64,000 nt of DNA from Micromonospora luteifusca (GTDB taxonomy: Bacteria; Actinomycetota; Actinomycetes; Mycobacteriales; Micromonosporaceae): positions 4,888,001 through 4,952,000 of the forward strand of contig NZ_JAFBBP010000001.1 in the NCBI RefSeq assembly GCF_016907275.1, written 5' to 3'. This document shows, one piece after another, positions 9,142 to 18,286 of the stretch. Both the position numbers and the translations under genes were made by a program. The notes under the pieces are model-generated. The model ran no database searches. It was given only the letters and a program-made list of their open reading frames with translations, and had not been told where the DNA came from. The first letter of the stretch is position 1, and every line of letters begins with the position of its first letter.

Positions 9142-9888
9142 TCAGGGGCGGGCGTGGCGGAGCAGGAGGACGCCGTCCTCGGCGGAGAGCACGTGCCGTA
9201 GGGGTAGCAGCCGCGGTGGCACGGTGTCGCCTGCGGTGATCCGGCCCGGTCCGGGGCCCGCCAGCAGTGGCGAGACGGTCAGGCACAGCTCGTCCACCAG
9301 GTCGGCGGCGGTGAGCGCGCCGAACAGGTGTGGGCCGCCCTCGCAGAGCAGTTGGGTCAGCCCGCGGCGGTGCAGTTCGGTGAGACCGACGGCCAGGTCG
9401 ACCCGGTCGGTGCCGCAGCGCAGCAGGTCGGCGACGTCGGTCAGGCCGGGTGGCGGGTCGGCGTCGGCATGGGTGAGCACGATCGGGCGGGTCGGCGCGT
9501 CGGCGAAGGCGGCCTGCGCTGGATCCAGGTCGAGTGAATGGGAGACGACCACCAACGTCGGGTACTCGGTCAGGCCGTGTTCGCGGCGCCAGGCGCGGCG
9601 CCGCTCGTCGAGGCGGACCGCCCGGTACCCCTCGTGGCGAAGCGTGCCGGCGGCCACCACCAGCGCGTCGCAGACCATCCGCAGCAGGCCGAACACCCGC
9701 TTGTCCGGCTCGCCGGAGAGCCCGGCGGAGTAGCCGTCCACGGTGACCGCGCCGTCGAGGCTGGTGACGAAGTTGACCCGGAGTCGGGGCTCGTCGGCGC
9801 GGTCGTAGAGGGCGGTCAGCGCGTCGTCGTCGAGCGGCTGCGTCGAGGGCTCCGGCCAGAGCCGCCGGATCGGGATTCCGACGGTCAT
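9142..9888 (-). CDS. RibD C-terminal / dihydrofolate reductase-fold pyrimidine reductase family protein
   Basis: 248 residues. 'RVNFVTSLDGAVTVDG' near residue 37, 'DALVVAAGTLRHEGYRAV', 'LLCEGGPHLFGALTAADLVDELCLTVSPLLAG' are the signatures of the RibD C-terminal domain, which reduces a pyrimidine ribosyl intermediate in riboflavin synthesis. The deaminase domain is absent and no other rib gene is nearby, so the substrate is open. The start (9888) overlaps the stop of a small Cys-rich gene as ATGA, so the two are probably co-translated. Confidence 0.85.
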   Translation of the reverse strand: MTVGIPIRRLWPEPSTQPLDDDALTALYDRADEPRLRVNFVTSLDGAVTVDGYSAGLSGEPDKRVFGLLRMVCDALVVAAGTLRHEGYRAVRLDERRRAWRREHGLTEYPTLVVVSHSLDLDPAQAAFADAPTRPIVLTHADADPPPGLTDVADLLRCGTDRVDLAVGLTELHRRGLTQLLCEGGPHLFGALTAADLVDELCLTVSPLLAGPGPGRITAGDTVPPRLLPLRHVLSAEDGVLLLRHARP

Positions 9889-10004
9889 TCGCTGGCCGGA
9901 CCGGTGACCGGAGGGGTCGGTTCGGCGGTACGGTGCTGGCAGTCGCACCAGTTCCGGCCCGGGCAGTCGTCGTGCCGCCGGGCCCGGCACGCTCGGCAGA
10001 TCAT
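9885..10004 (-). CDS. Small Cys-rich protein upstream of RibD-like gene
   Basis: A 39-residue open frame beginning 'MICRACRARRHDDCPG' and continuing 'NWCDCQHRT'. The paired cysteines (CRAC, C, CDC) and histidines suggest a small zinc-binding ribbon. Its TGA overlaps the ATG of the RibD-like reductase (ATGA), the strongest evidence that it is translated. No function can be assigned. Confidence 0.55.
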   Translation of the reverse strand: MICRACRARRHDDCPGRNWCDCQHRTAEPTPPVTGPASE

Positions 10005-10038
10005 CGTCGCAGCCTAAGCCGTGGGAGGACAGGACAGC

Positions 10039-10593
10039 ATGCCGCGTCAGATCTTCCAGCTGAAGATGTCCCTCGCCGGCGTCCGCCCGCCGGTGTGGCG
10101 CCGGGTGCTCGTGCCGGCCGGGTACACGCTGGACCGGCTGCACCGGGTGGTGCAGCACGCGATGGGTTGGCGGGACTGCCACCTGCACTCGTTCGAGATC
10201 GACGCCGTTCAGTACGGCGAGCCCGACCCGGATGGGGAGTTGGCGCTGCACGACGAGCTGGACGTGCGGCTGGACGCGGTGCTCGGCAAGGGCAGTCGGT
10301 TCTCCTACACGTACGACTTCAGTGACTGGTGGGAGCACGACCTGGTCGTGGAGGACGCGCTGACCGTCGATCCCGACGAGCGGTACCCGGTCTGCCGCGA
10401 CGGCGAGCAGGCCTGCCCGCCGGAGGGTATCGGCGGGCCGTCGGGCTATCAGGCGCTGCTTGTCGCGTTGGCCGACGAGGGAGACCTCGCTGACCCTCGG
10501 CACGCGATGCTGCGCGACTGGGCGGGCTCCACCTTCGATCCGTCCCGCTTCGATCCGCGCCGGACAACGACCCTCCTCCGCCGCTTCTGCTGA
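10039..10593 (+). CDS. Plasmid pRiA4b ORF-3-like family protein
   Basis: 184 residues. The family core is visible: 'IFQLKMSLAGVRPPVWRRVLVPAGYTLDRLHRVVQHAMGW', 'HLHSFEID', 'FSYTYDFSDWWEHDLVVE', and near the C-terminus 'CPPEGIGGPSGY'. This is a widespread soluble family of unknown biochemical role. I place the start at ATG 10039, 11 nt after GGAGG; an in-frame GTG at 10021 would add six residues but lies on top of that ribosome binding site. It appears to be a single-gene unit followed by a hairpin. Confidence 0.85.
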   Translation: MPRQIFQLKMSLAGVRPPVWRRVLVPAGYTLDRLHRVVQHAMGWRDCHLHSFEIDAVQYGEPDPDGELALHDELDVRLDAVLGKGSRFSYTYDFSDWWEHDLVVEDALTVDPDERYPVCRDGEQACPPEGIGGPSGYQALLVALADEGDLADPRHAMLRDWAGSTFDPSRFDPRRTTTLLRRFC

Positions 10594-10648
10594 CCCCCCG
10601 CCCCGGCCCGGCGGGCCCCCGCCTCCCGGCCCCGCCCCCGGCACTGTC

Positions 10649-10702
10649 GATCAAGAGGTTCGCGTCACCAGAGCCGCGATTTCTGACCGAAATCTCTTGA
10701 TC
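10649..10702. terminator. Imperfect inverted repeat, probable terminator
   Basis: GATCAAGAGGTT at 10649-10660 is complementary to AATCTCTTGATC at 10691-10702 with one mismatch. The arms lie between the pRiA4b ORF-3-like gene and the ceb promoter. No U-run follows, as is usual for high-GC actinobacterial terminators. Confidence 0.5.
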
Positions 10703-10765
10703 ACCCGGTTGGGGGCGGCGTTGTGGGTGGGGTCAGCGGTGCATGAGTGATCAGCGGTAACGATC

Positions 10766-10832
10766 TGGGAACGCTCCCATCGCCCTATTGACACTCCCGT
10801 TACCCGCCGGCAATCTCATGGGAGCGCTCCCG
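10766..10832 (+). promoter_or_regulatory. cebE promoter with two CebR-type operators
   Basis: Operator 1, TGGGAACGCTCCCA (10766-10779), lies just upstream of a -35 TTGACA (10788-10793). After a 17-bp spacer comes a -10 CAATCT (10811-10816), and operator 2, TGGGAGCGCTCCCG (10819-10832), covers the expected transcription start. The palindrome matches the 14-bp sites known for CebR/CelR-type LacI regulators of cellulose use. The regulator is encoded at 15652-16698. Confidence 0.85.
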
Positions 10833-10927
10833 AGGTGGCCTGTGTCACTCACCCATCCCCGGCCTCGCGCGACGGGCACCCCCCACCACACACATCCAGC
10901 CTCACCACCGGAAAGAGGGGTCAGCGA

Positions 10928-12217
10928 ATGAGTGTCACCACGCGGCGTACCCGCCTGGCGGCCGCTGCCCTGGCCGCGATCACCGCAATCGGCGGTCTCG
11001 CAGCCTGCGGCAACGACGACGACAAGCCGGCGGCCGGCGAGAAGCCGGCCAAGCTGGTCGTCGACACCTTCGGCGAGATGGGCTACGACGAGCTCGTCAA
11101 GCAGTACGAGAAGGACACCGGCATCAAGGTCGAGCTGCGCAAGACCGCGCAGCTCGCCGAGTACCGGCCGAAGCTGGTCCGCTACCTGGCCACCGGCAAG
11201 GGCGCGGCGGACGTCACCGCCCTGGAAGAGGGCATCCTCAACGAGTTCAAGCCCAACGCGCGCAACTGGTCCGACCTCGCGCCGCTGGTCTCCGACCACT
11301 CCAAGGACTACCTGCCCTGGAAGTGGGAGCTGGGCAAGGCGCCGGACGGTCGACTGATCGGCCTCCCGACCGACGTCGGCAGCCTCGCCGTCTGCTACCG
11401 CAAGGACCTGTTCCAGGCTGCCGGCCTGCCCACTGAGCGCGACCAGGTGTCGGCGCTCTGGCCGGACTGGAAGGGCTTCCACGACGCAGGCCTGAAGTAC
11501 AAGCAGGGCAGCGGCGGCAAGGCGTTCATCGACTCGATCACCGCCGTCTCCAACGGTGTGATGTTCCAGGGCAACGGTGACCTGTTCTACGACAAGGAAG
11601 ACAACATCATCGCGGACACCAGCCCCGCGGTGAAGAACGCCTGGGACACCGCCACCTCGATGGCGGACATCTCGGCCAAGGCGCAGACCTGGTCGCCGGA
11701 GTGGTCCGGTGGCTTCAAGCAGGGCACCTTCGCGGCCACCTTCTGCCCGTCCTGGATGCTCGGCATCGTGTCGGACAACTCCGGTCCGACCAACAAGGGC
11801 AAGTGGGATGTCGCGTCCGTGCCGGGCGGCGGCGGTAACTGGGGCGGCTCGTGGCTCGCGGTTCCGGCGCAGAGCAAGTACCCGAATGAGGCGGCGAAGC
11901 TCGCCGAGTACCTCACCAACGCGAAGAGCCAGGTCGAGGCCTTCAAGCTCAAGGGCCCGCTGCCCACGAACCTGGAGGCGCTGAAGAACGACGCGTTCAC
12001 CAGTTACACCAACGAGTACTTCAGCAACGCGCCGACCGGCAAGATCTTCGGGGAGAGCGTCGCCAAGATCCAGCCGACCCACCTGGGCCCGAAGCACCAG
12101 GCGGTCAAGGAGAACGCACTCGAGCCGGCCCTGCGGGCGTTCGAGAGCGGGCAGGCCGACAAGGCGAAGGCCTGGGAGCAGTTCACGAAGGACGCCAAGA
12201 CTCAGGGTGCCTTCTGA
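10928..12217 (+). CDS. cebE: Cellobiose-type ABC transporter substrate-binding lipoprotein
   Basis: 429 residues. A lipoprotein signal peptide ends in the lipobox 'LAAC' with Cys near residue 27, followed by an acidic spacer and a family 1 extracellular sugar-binding fold. It should be anchored outside the membrane and deliver beta-glucoside oligomers to CebF/CebG. The ATG follows AGAGGGG. It is first in cebEFG-bglC-cebR and sits behind a promoter with two CebR-type operators, the main reason to prefer cellobiose/cello-oligosaccharides as ligand. No ATPase gene is in the operon; in Streptomyces such transporters share the MsiK ATPase, and the same is likely here. Confidence 0.88.
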   Translation: MSVTTRRTRLAAAALAAITAIGGLAACGNDDDKPAAGEKPAKLVVDTFGEMGYDELVKQYEKDTGIKVELRKTAQLAEYRPKLVRYLATGKGAADVTALEEGILNEFKPNARNWSDLAPLVSDHSKDYLPWKWELGKAPDGRLIGLPTDVGSLAVCYRKDLFQAAGLPTERDQVSALWPDWKGFHDAGLKYKQGSGGKAFIDSITAVSNGVMFQGNGDLFYDKEDNIIADTSPAVKNAWDTATSMADISAKAQTWSPEWSGGFKQGTFAATFCPSWMLGIVSDNSGPTNKGKWDVASVPGGGGNWGGSWLAVPAQSKYPNEAAKLAEYLTNAKSQVEAFKLKGPLPTNLEALKNDAFTSYTNEYFSNAPTGKIFGESVAKIQPTHLGPKHQAVKENALEPALRAFESGQADKAKAWEQFTKDAKTQGAF

Positions 12218-12326
12218 GTGATTCCCTGCCGGTGGCGTTCGGGGCTTCCCGGACGCCACCGGCCGGTCCCCTCCGCGTAGCGCCCTGCGCGAGGGCCCCC
12301 GGGCCTCGCCGGAAAAGGAATTTCGC

Positions 12327-13298
12327 ATGAGCCTGTCGGCCACGACGGCACCGCCGTCGCCAGCAGCACCGCCTTCTCCCGACCTCCCTCCCCGGCAGCG
12401 CCGGGGAAGGCTTTTCAACCGCCTCGATGTCAAGTACTCGCCATACCTCTACATCGCCCCGTTCTTCCTGATCTTCGGTGTGTTCGGGCTGTACCCGATG
12501 GTGCGTACCGCCTGGATGTCGCTGCACGACTGGGACATGATCGGCGACCACTCGTTCATCGGCTTCGACAACTACACCCGGCTGTTTTCCGACGAGTACT
12601 TCTGGAACGCGCTGGTCAACACGTTCGGCATCTTCGCCCTGTCGACCATCCCGCAGCTGTTGCTCGCCCTCTTCCTGGCGAACCTGCTGAACCGGACCTT
12701 CCTGCGCGCCAAGACCTTCTTCCGGATGGTCATCTTCATGCCGAACGTGGTGTCGGTGGCCGCGGTCGCGATCGTCTTCGGGATGCTGTTCCAGCGGGAG
12801 TTCGGCCTGTTCAACTGGCTGCTCAGCTTCGTCGGTGTCGACCCGGTCGACTGGGACGGGCAGCGGTGGAGTTCCTGGTTCGCCATCTCCACCATGGTCA
12901 ACTGGCGGTGGACCGGGTACAACACCCTGATCCTGCTCGCCGGCATGCAGGCGATCCCGAAGGACCTCTACGAGGCCGCGGCGATCGATGGCGCCAGCCA
13001 GTGGCGGCAGTTCTGGCAGATCACCCTGCCCATGCTCAAGCCCACCTTCATCTTCGTGGTCATCCTGTCCACGATCGGTGGCATGCAGCTCTTCACCGAG
13101 CCCCTGCTCTTCGCCAACGGCAACATCCTCGGCGGCAACCAGCGGCAGTTCCAGACGCTGGCCATGTACATGTACGAGATGGGCATCCAGAACCTGAACA
13201 CCGCAGGCTACGGAGCTGCGGTCGCCTGGGCGATCTTCATGATCATCGTCGTGGTGTCGCTGTTCAACTTCCTACTCGTCCGCCGCTCGGCGAAGTGA
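12327..13298 (+). CDS. cebF: Sugar ABC transporter permease CebF
   Basis: 323 residues, MalF-type permease. A proline-rich cytoplasmic N-terminus (about 1-40) precedes six predicted membrane helices, and the EAA loop 'YEAAAIDGASQWRQFWQITLPML' that contacts the ATPase is in the C-terminal third. It pairs with CebG to form the membrane channel. The gene is 109 bp downstream of cebE, a gap containing a GC-rich stem that could lower downstream expression relative to the binding protein. The ATG follows GGAAAAGGAATTTCGC. Confidence 0.9.
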   Translation: MSLSATTAPPSPAAPPSPDLPPRQRRGRLFNRLDVKYSPYLYIAPFFLIFGVFGLYPMVRTAWMSLHDWDMIGDHSFIGFDNYTRLFSDEYFWNALVNTFGIFALSTIPQLLLALFLANLLNRTFLRAKTFFRMVIFMPNVVSVAAVAIVFGMLFQREFGLFNWLLSFVGVDPVDWDGQRWSSWFAISTMVNWRWTGYNTLILLAGMQAIPKDLYEAAAIDGASQWRQFWQITLPMLKPTFIFVVILSTIGGMQLFTEPLLFANGNILGGNQRQFQTLAMYMYEMGIQNLNTAGYGAAVAWAIFMIIVVVSLFNFLLVRRSAK

Positions 13299-13308
13299 GG
13301 AGAGAGCG

Positions 13309-14151
13309 ATGATCTCGGCTTCCCAGCGCCTGTGGCGCACCAGCCCGCTCACCTACGTGGCGCTCGTCCTGGCGGCGCTGCTGTCGATCTACCCGTTCTA
13401 CTACATGATCGTGATCGGCACTCGCAGCCTGGACTCCATCAACGACGTGCCGCCGCCGCTGACCCCCGGCGGAGCGTTCGGTGACAACTTCGGGCGGGTG
13501 CTCGACAACGACGCCGCCAACTTCCTCACCGGCATGATGAACTCGATCATCGTCTCCTCGGTGGTCACCCTGTCGGTGGTGCTCACCGGGTCGCTGGCCG
13601 GGTTCGCCTTCGCCAAGCTGCGGTTCAAGGGCAGCAACGTCCTCCTGCTGGCGATCATCGTCACCATGATGATCCCGACCCAGATGGGGCTCATCTCGCT
13701 CTGGGGCATGATGCAGGACCTGGGGTGGTACGACACCCTCTACGCGGTCACCGTGCCGTTCCTGGTCACCGCCTTCGGTGTGTTCATGATGCGGCAGTAC
13801 GCCAGCCAGGCGATCTCCGACGAGCTGATCGAGGCCGGTCGCGTCGACGGGGCGAGCACGTTCCGGATCTACTGGAGCATCGTGCTGCCCGCGCTGCGTC
13901 CCGCCGCCGGTGTCCTCGGTCTGCTGACCTTCATGGAGACCTGGAACTCGTTCATCTGGCCGTACGCCATCCTCACCCCGGAGAACCCGACCCTGCAGGT
14001 CTCGCTCTCCTTCCTCTCCTACGCCTACTACACCGACTACTCCCAGGTGTTCGCCGCCACGGCGATCGGCACGATCCCCCTGGTGCTCGTCTTTCTCGTG
14101 TTCGGCCGCCAGATCATCGGCGGGATCATGGAAGGTGCCGTCAAGTCGTGA
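13309..14151 (+). CDS. cebG: Sugar ABC transporter permease CebG
   Basis: 280 residues, MalG-type permease with six predicted membrane helices. The EAA loop '[25 protein letters not shown]' is in the second half. It starts 10 bp after cebF behind GAGGAGAGAGCG, and its stop overlaps the bglC start (GTGA). It forms the heterodimeric permease with CebF for cello-oligosaccharide import. Confidence 0.9.
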   Translation: MISASQRLWRTSPLTYVALVLAALLSIYPFYYMIVIGTRSLDSINDVPPPLTPGGAFGDNFGRVLDNDAANFLTGMMNSIIVSSVVTLSVVLTGSLAGFAFAKLRFKGSNVLLLAIIVTMMIPTQMGLISLWGMMQDLGWYDTLYAVTVPFLVTAFGVFMMRQYASQAISDELIEAGRVDGASTFRIYWSIVLPALRPAAGVLGLLTFMETWNSFIWPYAILTPENPTLQVSLSFLSYAYYTDYSQVFAATAIGTIPLVLVFLVFGRQIIGGIMEGAVKS

Positions 14152-15569
14152 GCAACCCCGCCAGCCCACTCGCCGTGGATGTCCTCGACGAGCGCCCCGG
14201 GCTGACCTTTCCACCCGGTTTCCTGTGGGGGGCCGCGACCGCGGCGTACCAGATCGAGGGGGCAGCGGCCGTGGACGGCCGCACCCCGTCGATCTGGGAC
14301 ACCTTCAGCCACACCGACGGCCGGGTCCTCCTCGGGCACACCGGCGACGTGGCCTGCGACCACTACCACCGGCTCGGCGACGACGTCGCGCTGATGGCCG
14401 AGGTGGGCCTCAAGTCGTACCGTTTCTCGGTCTCCTGGTCCCGGGTCCAGCCCGGCGGCACCGGCGCGGCCAACCCGCAGGGTCTGGATTTCTACCGGCG
14501 GCTGGTCGACGAGTTGCTGGCCAAGGGCATCGAGCCGTGGCTGACCCTCTACCACTGGGACCTGCCACAGCCCCTGGAGGACGCCGGCGGCTGGCCGGCT
14601 CGGGACACCGCGGCCCGCTTCGCCGACTACACGACGCTGGTCGCCGACGCGCTCGGTGACCGGGTGCGCTACTGGACCACGCTGAACGAGCCGTGGTGCT
14701 CCGCGTTCCTCGGCTACGGCTCCGGCGTGCACGCCCCCGGCCGCACCGACGGAGCGGACGCGGTGCGGGCCGGGCACCACCTGATGCTCGGACACGGCCT
14801 GGCCGTGCAGGCACTGCGGGCCGCCCGGCCGACCGCCGAGGTGGGCGTGACGGTCAACCTCTACCCGGTCGACCCGGCCAGCGACACCCCTGCCGACGCG
14901 GACGCGGCCCGGCGGATCGACGCGTTGGCGAACCGGTTCTTCCTCGATCCGTTGCTGCGCGGGTCGTACCCGGAGGACCTGGTGGCCGACCTGAGCGCGG
15001 TGACCGACTTCGCCCACGTGCAGGACGGCGACCTGGCGACCATCTCCGCGCCGCTGGACCAGGTCGGGGTCAACTACTACAGCCGGCACGTGGTCGCCGC
15101 ACCGGTCGAGGGCGGCGAGGCCGACCCCGCCCCCTCGTGCTGGCCGGGCAGCGAGGATGTCCGGTTCGTCACCCGCGGCGTCCCGGTCACCGACATGGGT
15201 TGGGAGATCGACGCCCCGGGCCTGGTCGAGACGCTGCGCCGGGTGCACGACTACACCGACCTGCCCCTGTACGTCACCGAGAACGGCTCGGCGTTCGTCG
15301 ACACGGTGGTCGACGGGCAGGTCGACGACGTCGACCGGCTGGCCTTCTTCGACGCCCACCTGCGTGCCGCGCACGAGGCGATCGACGCCGGAGTGCCCCT
15401 GCGGGGATACTTTGCCTGGTCGCTCATGGATAATTTCGAATGGGCCTGGGGTTACACCAAGCGCTTCGGCATGATCCACGTCGACTACGACAGTCAGGTA
15501 CGCATCCCCAAGTCCAGCGCCAAGTGGTACGCCTCGGTGATCCGGCGCAACGGTCTGGCCGCACAATAG
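14148..15569 (+). CDS. bglC: GH1 beta-glucosidase
   Basis: 473 residues, glycoside hydrolase family 1. The N-terminal signature is '[19 protein letters not shown]'. The acid/base Glu is in 'TTLNEPW' near residue 180, and the nucleophile Glu in '[10 protein letters not shown]' near residue 379. The C-terminal '[22 protein letters not shown]' is also typical. There is no signal peptide, so it should hydrolyse imported cellobiose inside the cell. The GTG start overlaps the cebG stop, showing translational coupling to the transporter. Confidence 0.93.
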   Translation: MSNPASPLAVDVLDERPGLTFPPGFLWGAATAAYQIEGAAAVDGRTPSIWDTFSHTDGRVLLGHTGDVACDHYHRLGDDVALMAEVGLKSYRFSVSWSRVQPGGTGAANPQGLDFYRRLVDELLAKGIEPWLTLYHWDLPQPLEDAGGWPARDTAARFADYTTLVADALGDRVRYWTTLNEPWCSAFLGYGSGVHAPGRTDGADAVRAGHHLMLGHGLAVQALRAARPTAEVGVTVNLYPVDPASDTPADADAARRIDALANRFFLDPLLRGSYPEDLVADLSAVTDFAHVQDGDLATISAPLDQVGVNYYSRHVVAAPVEGGEADPAPSCWPGSEDVRFVTRGVPVTDMGWEIDAPGLVETLRRVHDYTDLPLYVTENGSAFVDTVVDGQVDDVDRLAFFDAHLRAAHEAIDAGVPLRGYFAWSLMDNFEWAWGYTKRFGMIHVDYDSQVRIPKSSAKWYASVIRRNGLAAQ

Positions 15570-15651
15570 GCTCGGGCCAGCCATCAGGACGGTCCTGGCG
15601 TCCACCTCTCGCAGGTGGCGCCGGGCCCGCCCGCCGTCGGAGGAGCAGACG

Positions 15652-16698
15652 ATGACAACGCAGCGCACCCGGTCGCTCGGGCGCCCGACCCTCGATGCGG
15701 TCGCGGCGCGCGCCGGCGTCGGCCGGGGCACGGTCTCCCGCGTGGTCAACGGCTCACCACAGGTCAGCCCGGAGGCCCGGGCCGCGGTCCAGCAGGCCAT
15801 CGCCGAGCTGGGGTACGTGCCGAACCGGGCCGCCCGTGCGCTCGTCACCCAGCGGACCGACTCCGTCGCGCTGGTGGTGTCCGAATCCGGTGAGCGGGTC
15901 TTCACCGAGCCGTTCTTCGCCGCGATCGTACGAGGCATCAGCTCCGGGTTGCTGGAGACGCCGATGCAGCTCTGGCTGGCCATGGCACAGTCGCCCGTCG
16001 AGCGGGAGCGGGTCGAGCACCACCTGACCAACCAGCACGTCGACGGCGTACTGCTGCTGTCTCTGCACGACGCCGACCCGCTGCCGACGCTGCTGGAAGA
16101 GCGCGGCCTGCCCGCCGTGCTCGGCGGTCGGCCCGCCCGGATGCTGCAACCCGGTGCCCAGCCGGCCTGGTTCGTCGACGTGGACAACGTTGGCGGGGCC
16201 CGGCAGGCGGTGGAGTACCTGACCAGGCAGGGGCGGCGCCGCATCGCCACCATCGCCGGTCCGCAGGACATGGGTGTCGGCCTGGCCCGGTTGACCGGCT
16301 ACACCGAGGCGGTCAAGACCAACGGGGCCGGCGTCAACCCCGACCTGATCGTCTACGGCGACTTCAGCGAGGGCAGCGGCGCGTCCGGGATGCGCCGACT
16401 GTTGGACGCCTGCCCGGATCTGGACGCGGTCTTCGTTGCATCGGACCTGATGGCGTTCGGCGCGTTGCGCACCCTGCGCGAGGCCGGCCGGCGGGTGCCC
16501 GAGGACGTCGCGGTGATCGGCTTCGACGACGCGACGATCGCCCTCCGGGCGGACCCGCCGCTGACCACGGTCTTCCAGCCGGTGGAAGAAATGGGCCGGC
16601 AGATGGCACGCCTGCTGGTCGCCCGAATTCGTGGCGACGACATCCCCGCCCCACACATCGTCCTGGATACCCAACTGGTCCACCGCGCCTCCGCCTGA
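15652..16698 (+). CDS. cebR: LacI-family repressor of cellobiose/cellulose genes
   Basis: 348 residues. The N-terminal LacI helix-turn-helix is 'PTLDAVAARAGVGRGTVSRVVNGS' with the hinge helix 'LGYVPNRAARALV', followed by a periplasmic-binding-protein-like effector domain ending 'EMGRQMARLLVARI'. It is 82 bp downstream of bglC, so it is probably transcribed with the operon it represses. In Streptomyces cebR usually precedes and faces cebE. Likely targets in this window are the paired sites at 10766-10832 and the site at 24546-24565 before the GH9 cellulase. Confidence 0.9.
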   Translation: MTTQRTRSLGRPTLDAVAARAGVGRGTVSRVVNGSPQVSPEARAAVQQAIAELGYVPNRAARALVTQRTDSVALVVSESGERVFTEPFFAAIVRGISSGLLETPMQLWLAMAQSPVERERVEHHLTNQHVDGVLLLSLHDADPLPTLLEERGLPAVLGGRPARMLQPGAQPAWFVDVDNVGGARQAVEYLTRQGRRRIATIAGPQDMGVGLARLTGYTEAVKTNGAGVNPDLIVYGDFSEGSGASGMRRLLDACPDLDAVFVASDLMAFGALRTLREAGRRVPEDVAVIGFDDATIALRADPPLTTVFQPVEEMGRQMARLLVARIRGDDIPAPHIVLDTQLVHRASA

Positions 16699-16728
16699 CC
16701 CGGTCCACCCGAGCCCGGCCCACCCCGG

Positions 16729-16785
16729 CCTGGCGTGGCCCGCTCGGCGTGGCCCGCTCGGCCTGGCGTGGCCCGCTCGGCTCGG
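16729..16785. repeat. Short tandem GC-rich repeat after cebR
   Basis: The segment GTGGCCCGCTCGGC occurs three times in 57 bp with small spacers. It is noncoding, lies just before the long inverted repeat at 16806-16891, and looks like slippage-derived sequence. Confidence 0.6.
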
Positions 16786-16805
16786 CGACCCCGCGCCTTG
16801 ACGAC

Positions 16806-16891
16806 GGGCGTGATCCACTCCGCTTCGCCGATGTGGCGGTATCTCGTGCCGCGAATACCGCCACATCGGCGACATGGAGTGGATCACGCCC
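16806..16891. repeat. Long inverted repeat (37-bp arms), probable bidirectional terminator
   Basis: The left arm 16806-16842 and right arm 16855-16891 are complementary at 34 of 37 positions around a 12-nt loop. The arms start GGGCGTGATCCACTCC and end GCGGTAT. It sits between the convergent cebR and acyl-CoA dehydrogenase genes. The stem is far longer than a simple terminator needs, so it may be a copy of a dispersed hairpin element. Confidence 0.75.
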
Positions 16892-17065
16892 GAGTCGACC
16901 CTCGACGACTCCTGGGGGTGCGCCAAGGGGACGAGGCAGCCCACCCCCTAGGGGCAAATCGGACAGATGTCCCAACGGCAGCCCACTGCCGACCAGGCCT
17001 GATCGGGTTGCCGCAGGGGGCGCGGGAGGATGTGCGGCCGCGCGGCAGATTCGGGGTTGGCGGAG

Positions 17066-18286
17066 TCAGGCGGGGGTGGCGGTCCAGCGACGGAGTTCGC
17101 GCTTGGCGAGGGAGTTGCGGTGGACCTCGTCGGGACCGTCGGCCAGGCGCAGGGTGCGGGTCTGCGCCCAGAGGGCGGCCAGGGGAGTGTCCTGGCTGAC
17201 GCCGGCGCCGCCGTACCCCTGGATGGCCTTGTCGATCACCCACTCTGCCATCGCCGGAGTGCCGATCTTGATGGCCTGGATCTCGGTGTGTGCGCCCTTG
17301 TTGCCGACGGTGTCCATCAGCCAGGCCGTCTTCAGCACCAGCAGCCGGGCCTGTTCGATTCGTACCCGCGACTCGGCGATCCACTCCCGGACCACGCCCT
17401 GCTCGGCCAGCGGCCGGCCGAACGCGATCCGCCCGAGCGCCCGCTTGCAGAGCAGCTCCAATGCTCGCTCAGCCATTCCGATTAATCGCATGCAGTGGTG
17501 GATCCGGCCGGGACCCAGTCGGGCCTGGGCGATGGCGAAGCCGGTGCCCTCGGCGCCGATCAGGTTCTCCGCGGGCACCCGGACGTCGGTGAAGTCGATC
17601 TCGGCGTGCCCGCCGTGGGAACCGTCGGTGTAGCCGAAGACGGTCATGCCCCGGCGGACGCTCACCCCGGGGGTGTCCCGGGGGACCAGCACCATGCTCT
17701 GCTGCCGGTGCCGGTCGGCGTCCGGGTCGGTCTTGCCCATCACGATGAAGATCTCGCAGCGCGGGTCCATCGCACCGGACGACCACCACTTGCGCCCGTT
17801 GATGACGTACTCGTCGCCGTCACGGGTGATCCGGGTGGCGATGTTGGTGGCGTCGGAGGACGCGACGTCCGGCTCCGTCATGCAGAACGCGGAGCGGATC
17901 TCGCCCTCCAGCAGTGGCATGAGCCAGCGCTTCTGCTGCGCTTCCGAGCCGAACTCGGCCAGCAACTCCATGTTGCCGGTGTCCGGTGCCGCACAGTTGA
18001 CCGCCTCCGGCGCCAGGTGCGGGCTGCGCCCGGTCAGCTCGGCCAGCGGCGCGTACTGGAGGTTGGTCAGGCCGGCGCCGTAGCGCGGGTCGGGCAGGAA
18101 CAGGTTCCACAGGCCGCGCTTGCGGGCCTCCGCCTTCAGTTCGGCCAGCACCGGGGTACGCGACCACGGGTCGCCGGCGGCGACCTGCTCGGCGTGCACG
18201 GCTTCGGCCGGGTAGACGTGCTCGGTCAGGAACCGGGTCAGCTCGTCGCGTAGTTCCTCGGTCCGGCTGTCGTATGAGAAGTCCAT
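17066..18286 (-). CDS. Acyl-CoA dehydrogenase family protein
   Basis: 406 residues. Acyl-CoA dehydrogenase landmarks are '[15 protein letters not shown]', '[16 protein letters not shown]', and the C-terminal '[35 protein letters not shown]'. It oxidises an acyl-CoA thioester with FAD; chain length cannot be read from the sequence. The ATG at 18286 overlaps the stop of the upstream phosphotransferase (TGATG). This gene pair is the same as in ACAD10/ACAD11-type systems, where a kinase-like domain and a dehydrogenase degrade hydroxylated fatty acids; here that is inference by analogy. Confidence 0.92.
   Translation of the reverse strand: MDFSYDSRTEELRDELTRFLTEHVYPAEAVHAEQVAAGDPWSRTPVLAELKAEARKRGLWNLFLPDPRYGAGLTNLQYAPLAELTGRSPHLAPEAVNCAAPDTGNMELLAEFGSEAQQKRWLMPLLEGEIRSAFCMTEPDVASSDATNIATRITRDGDEYVINGRKWWSSGAMDPRCEIFIVMGKTDPDADRHRQQSMVLVPRDTPGVSVRRGMTVFGYTDGSHGGHAEIDFTDVRVPAENLIGAEGTGFAIAQARLGPGRIHHCMRLIGMAERALELLCKRALGRIAFGRPLAEQGVVREWIAESRVRIEQARLLVLKTAWLMDTVGNKGAHTEIQAIKIGTPAMAEWVIDKAIQGYGGAGVSQDTPLAALWAQTRTLRLADGPDEVHRNSLAKRELRRWTATPA

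Noticed and set aside
10649..10702. Reading the inverted repeat as a CebR operator
   Set aside because: The arms (GATCAAGAG/CTCTTGATC) have no TGGGAGCGCTCCCA core and lie outside the promoter.
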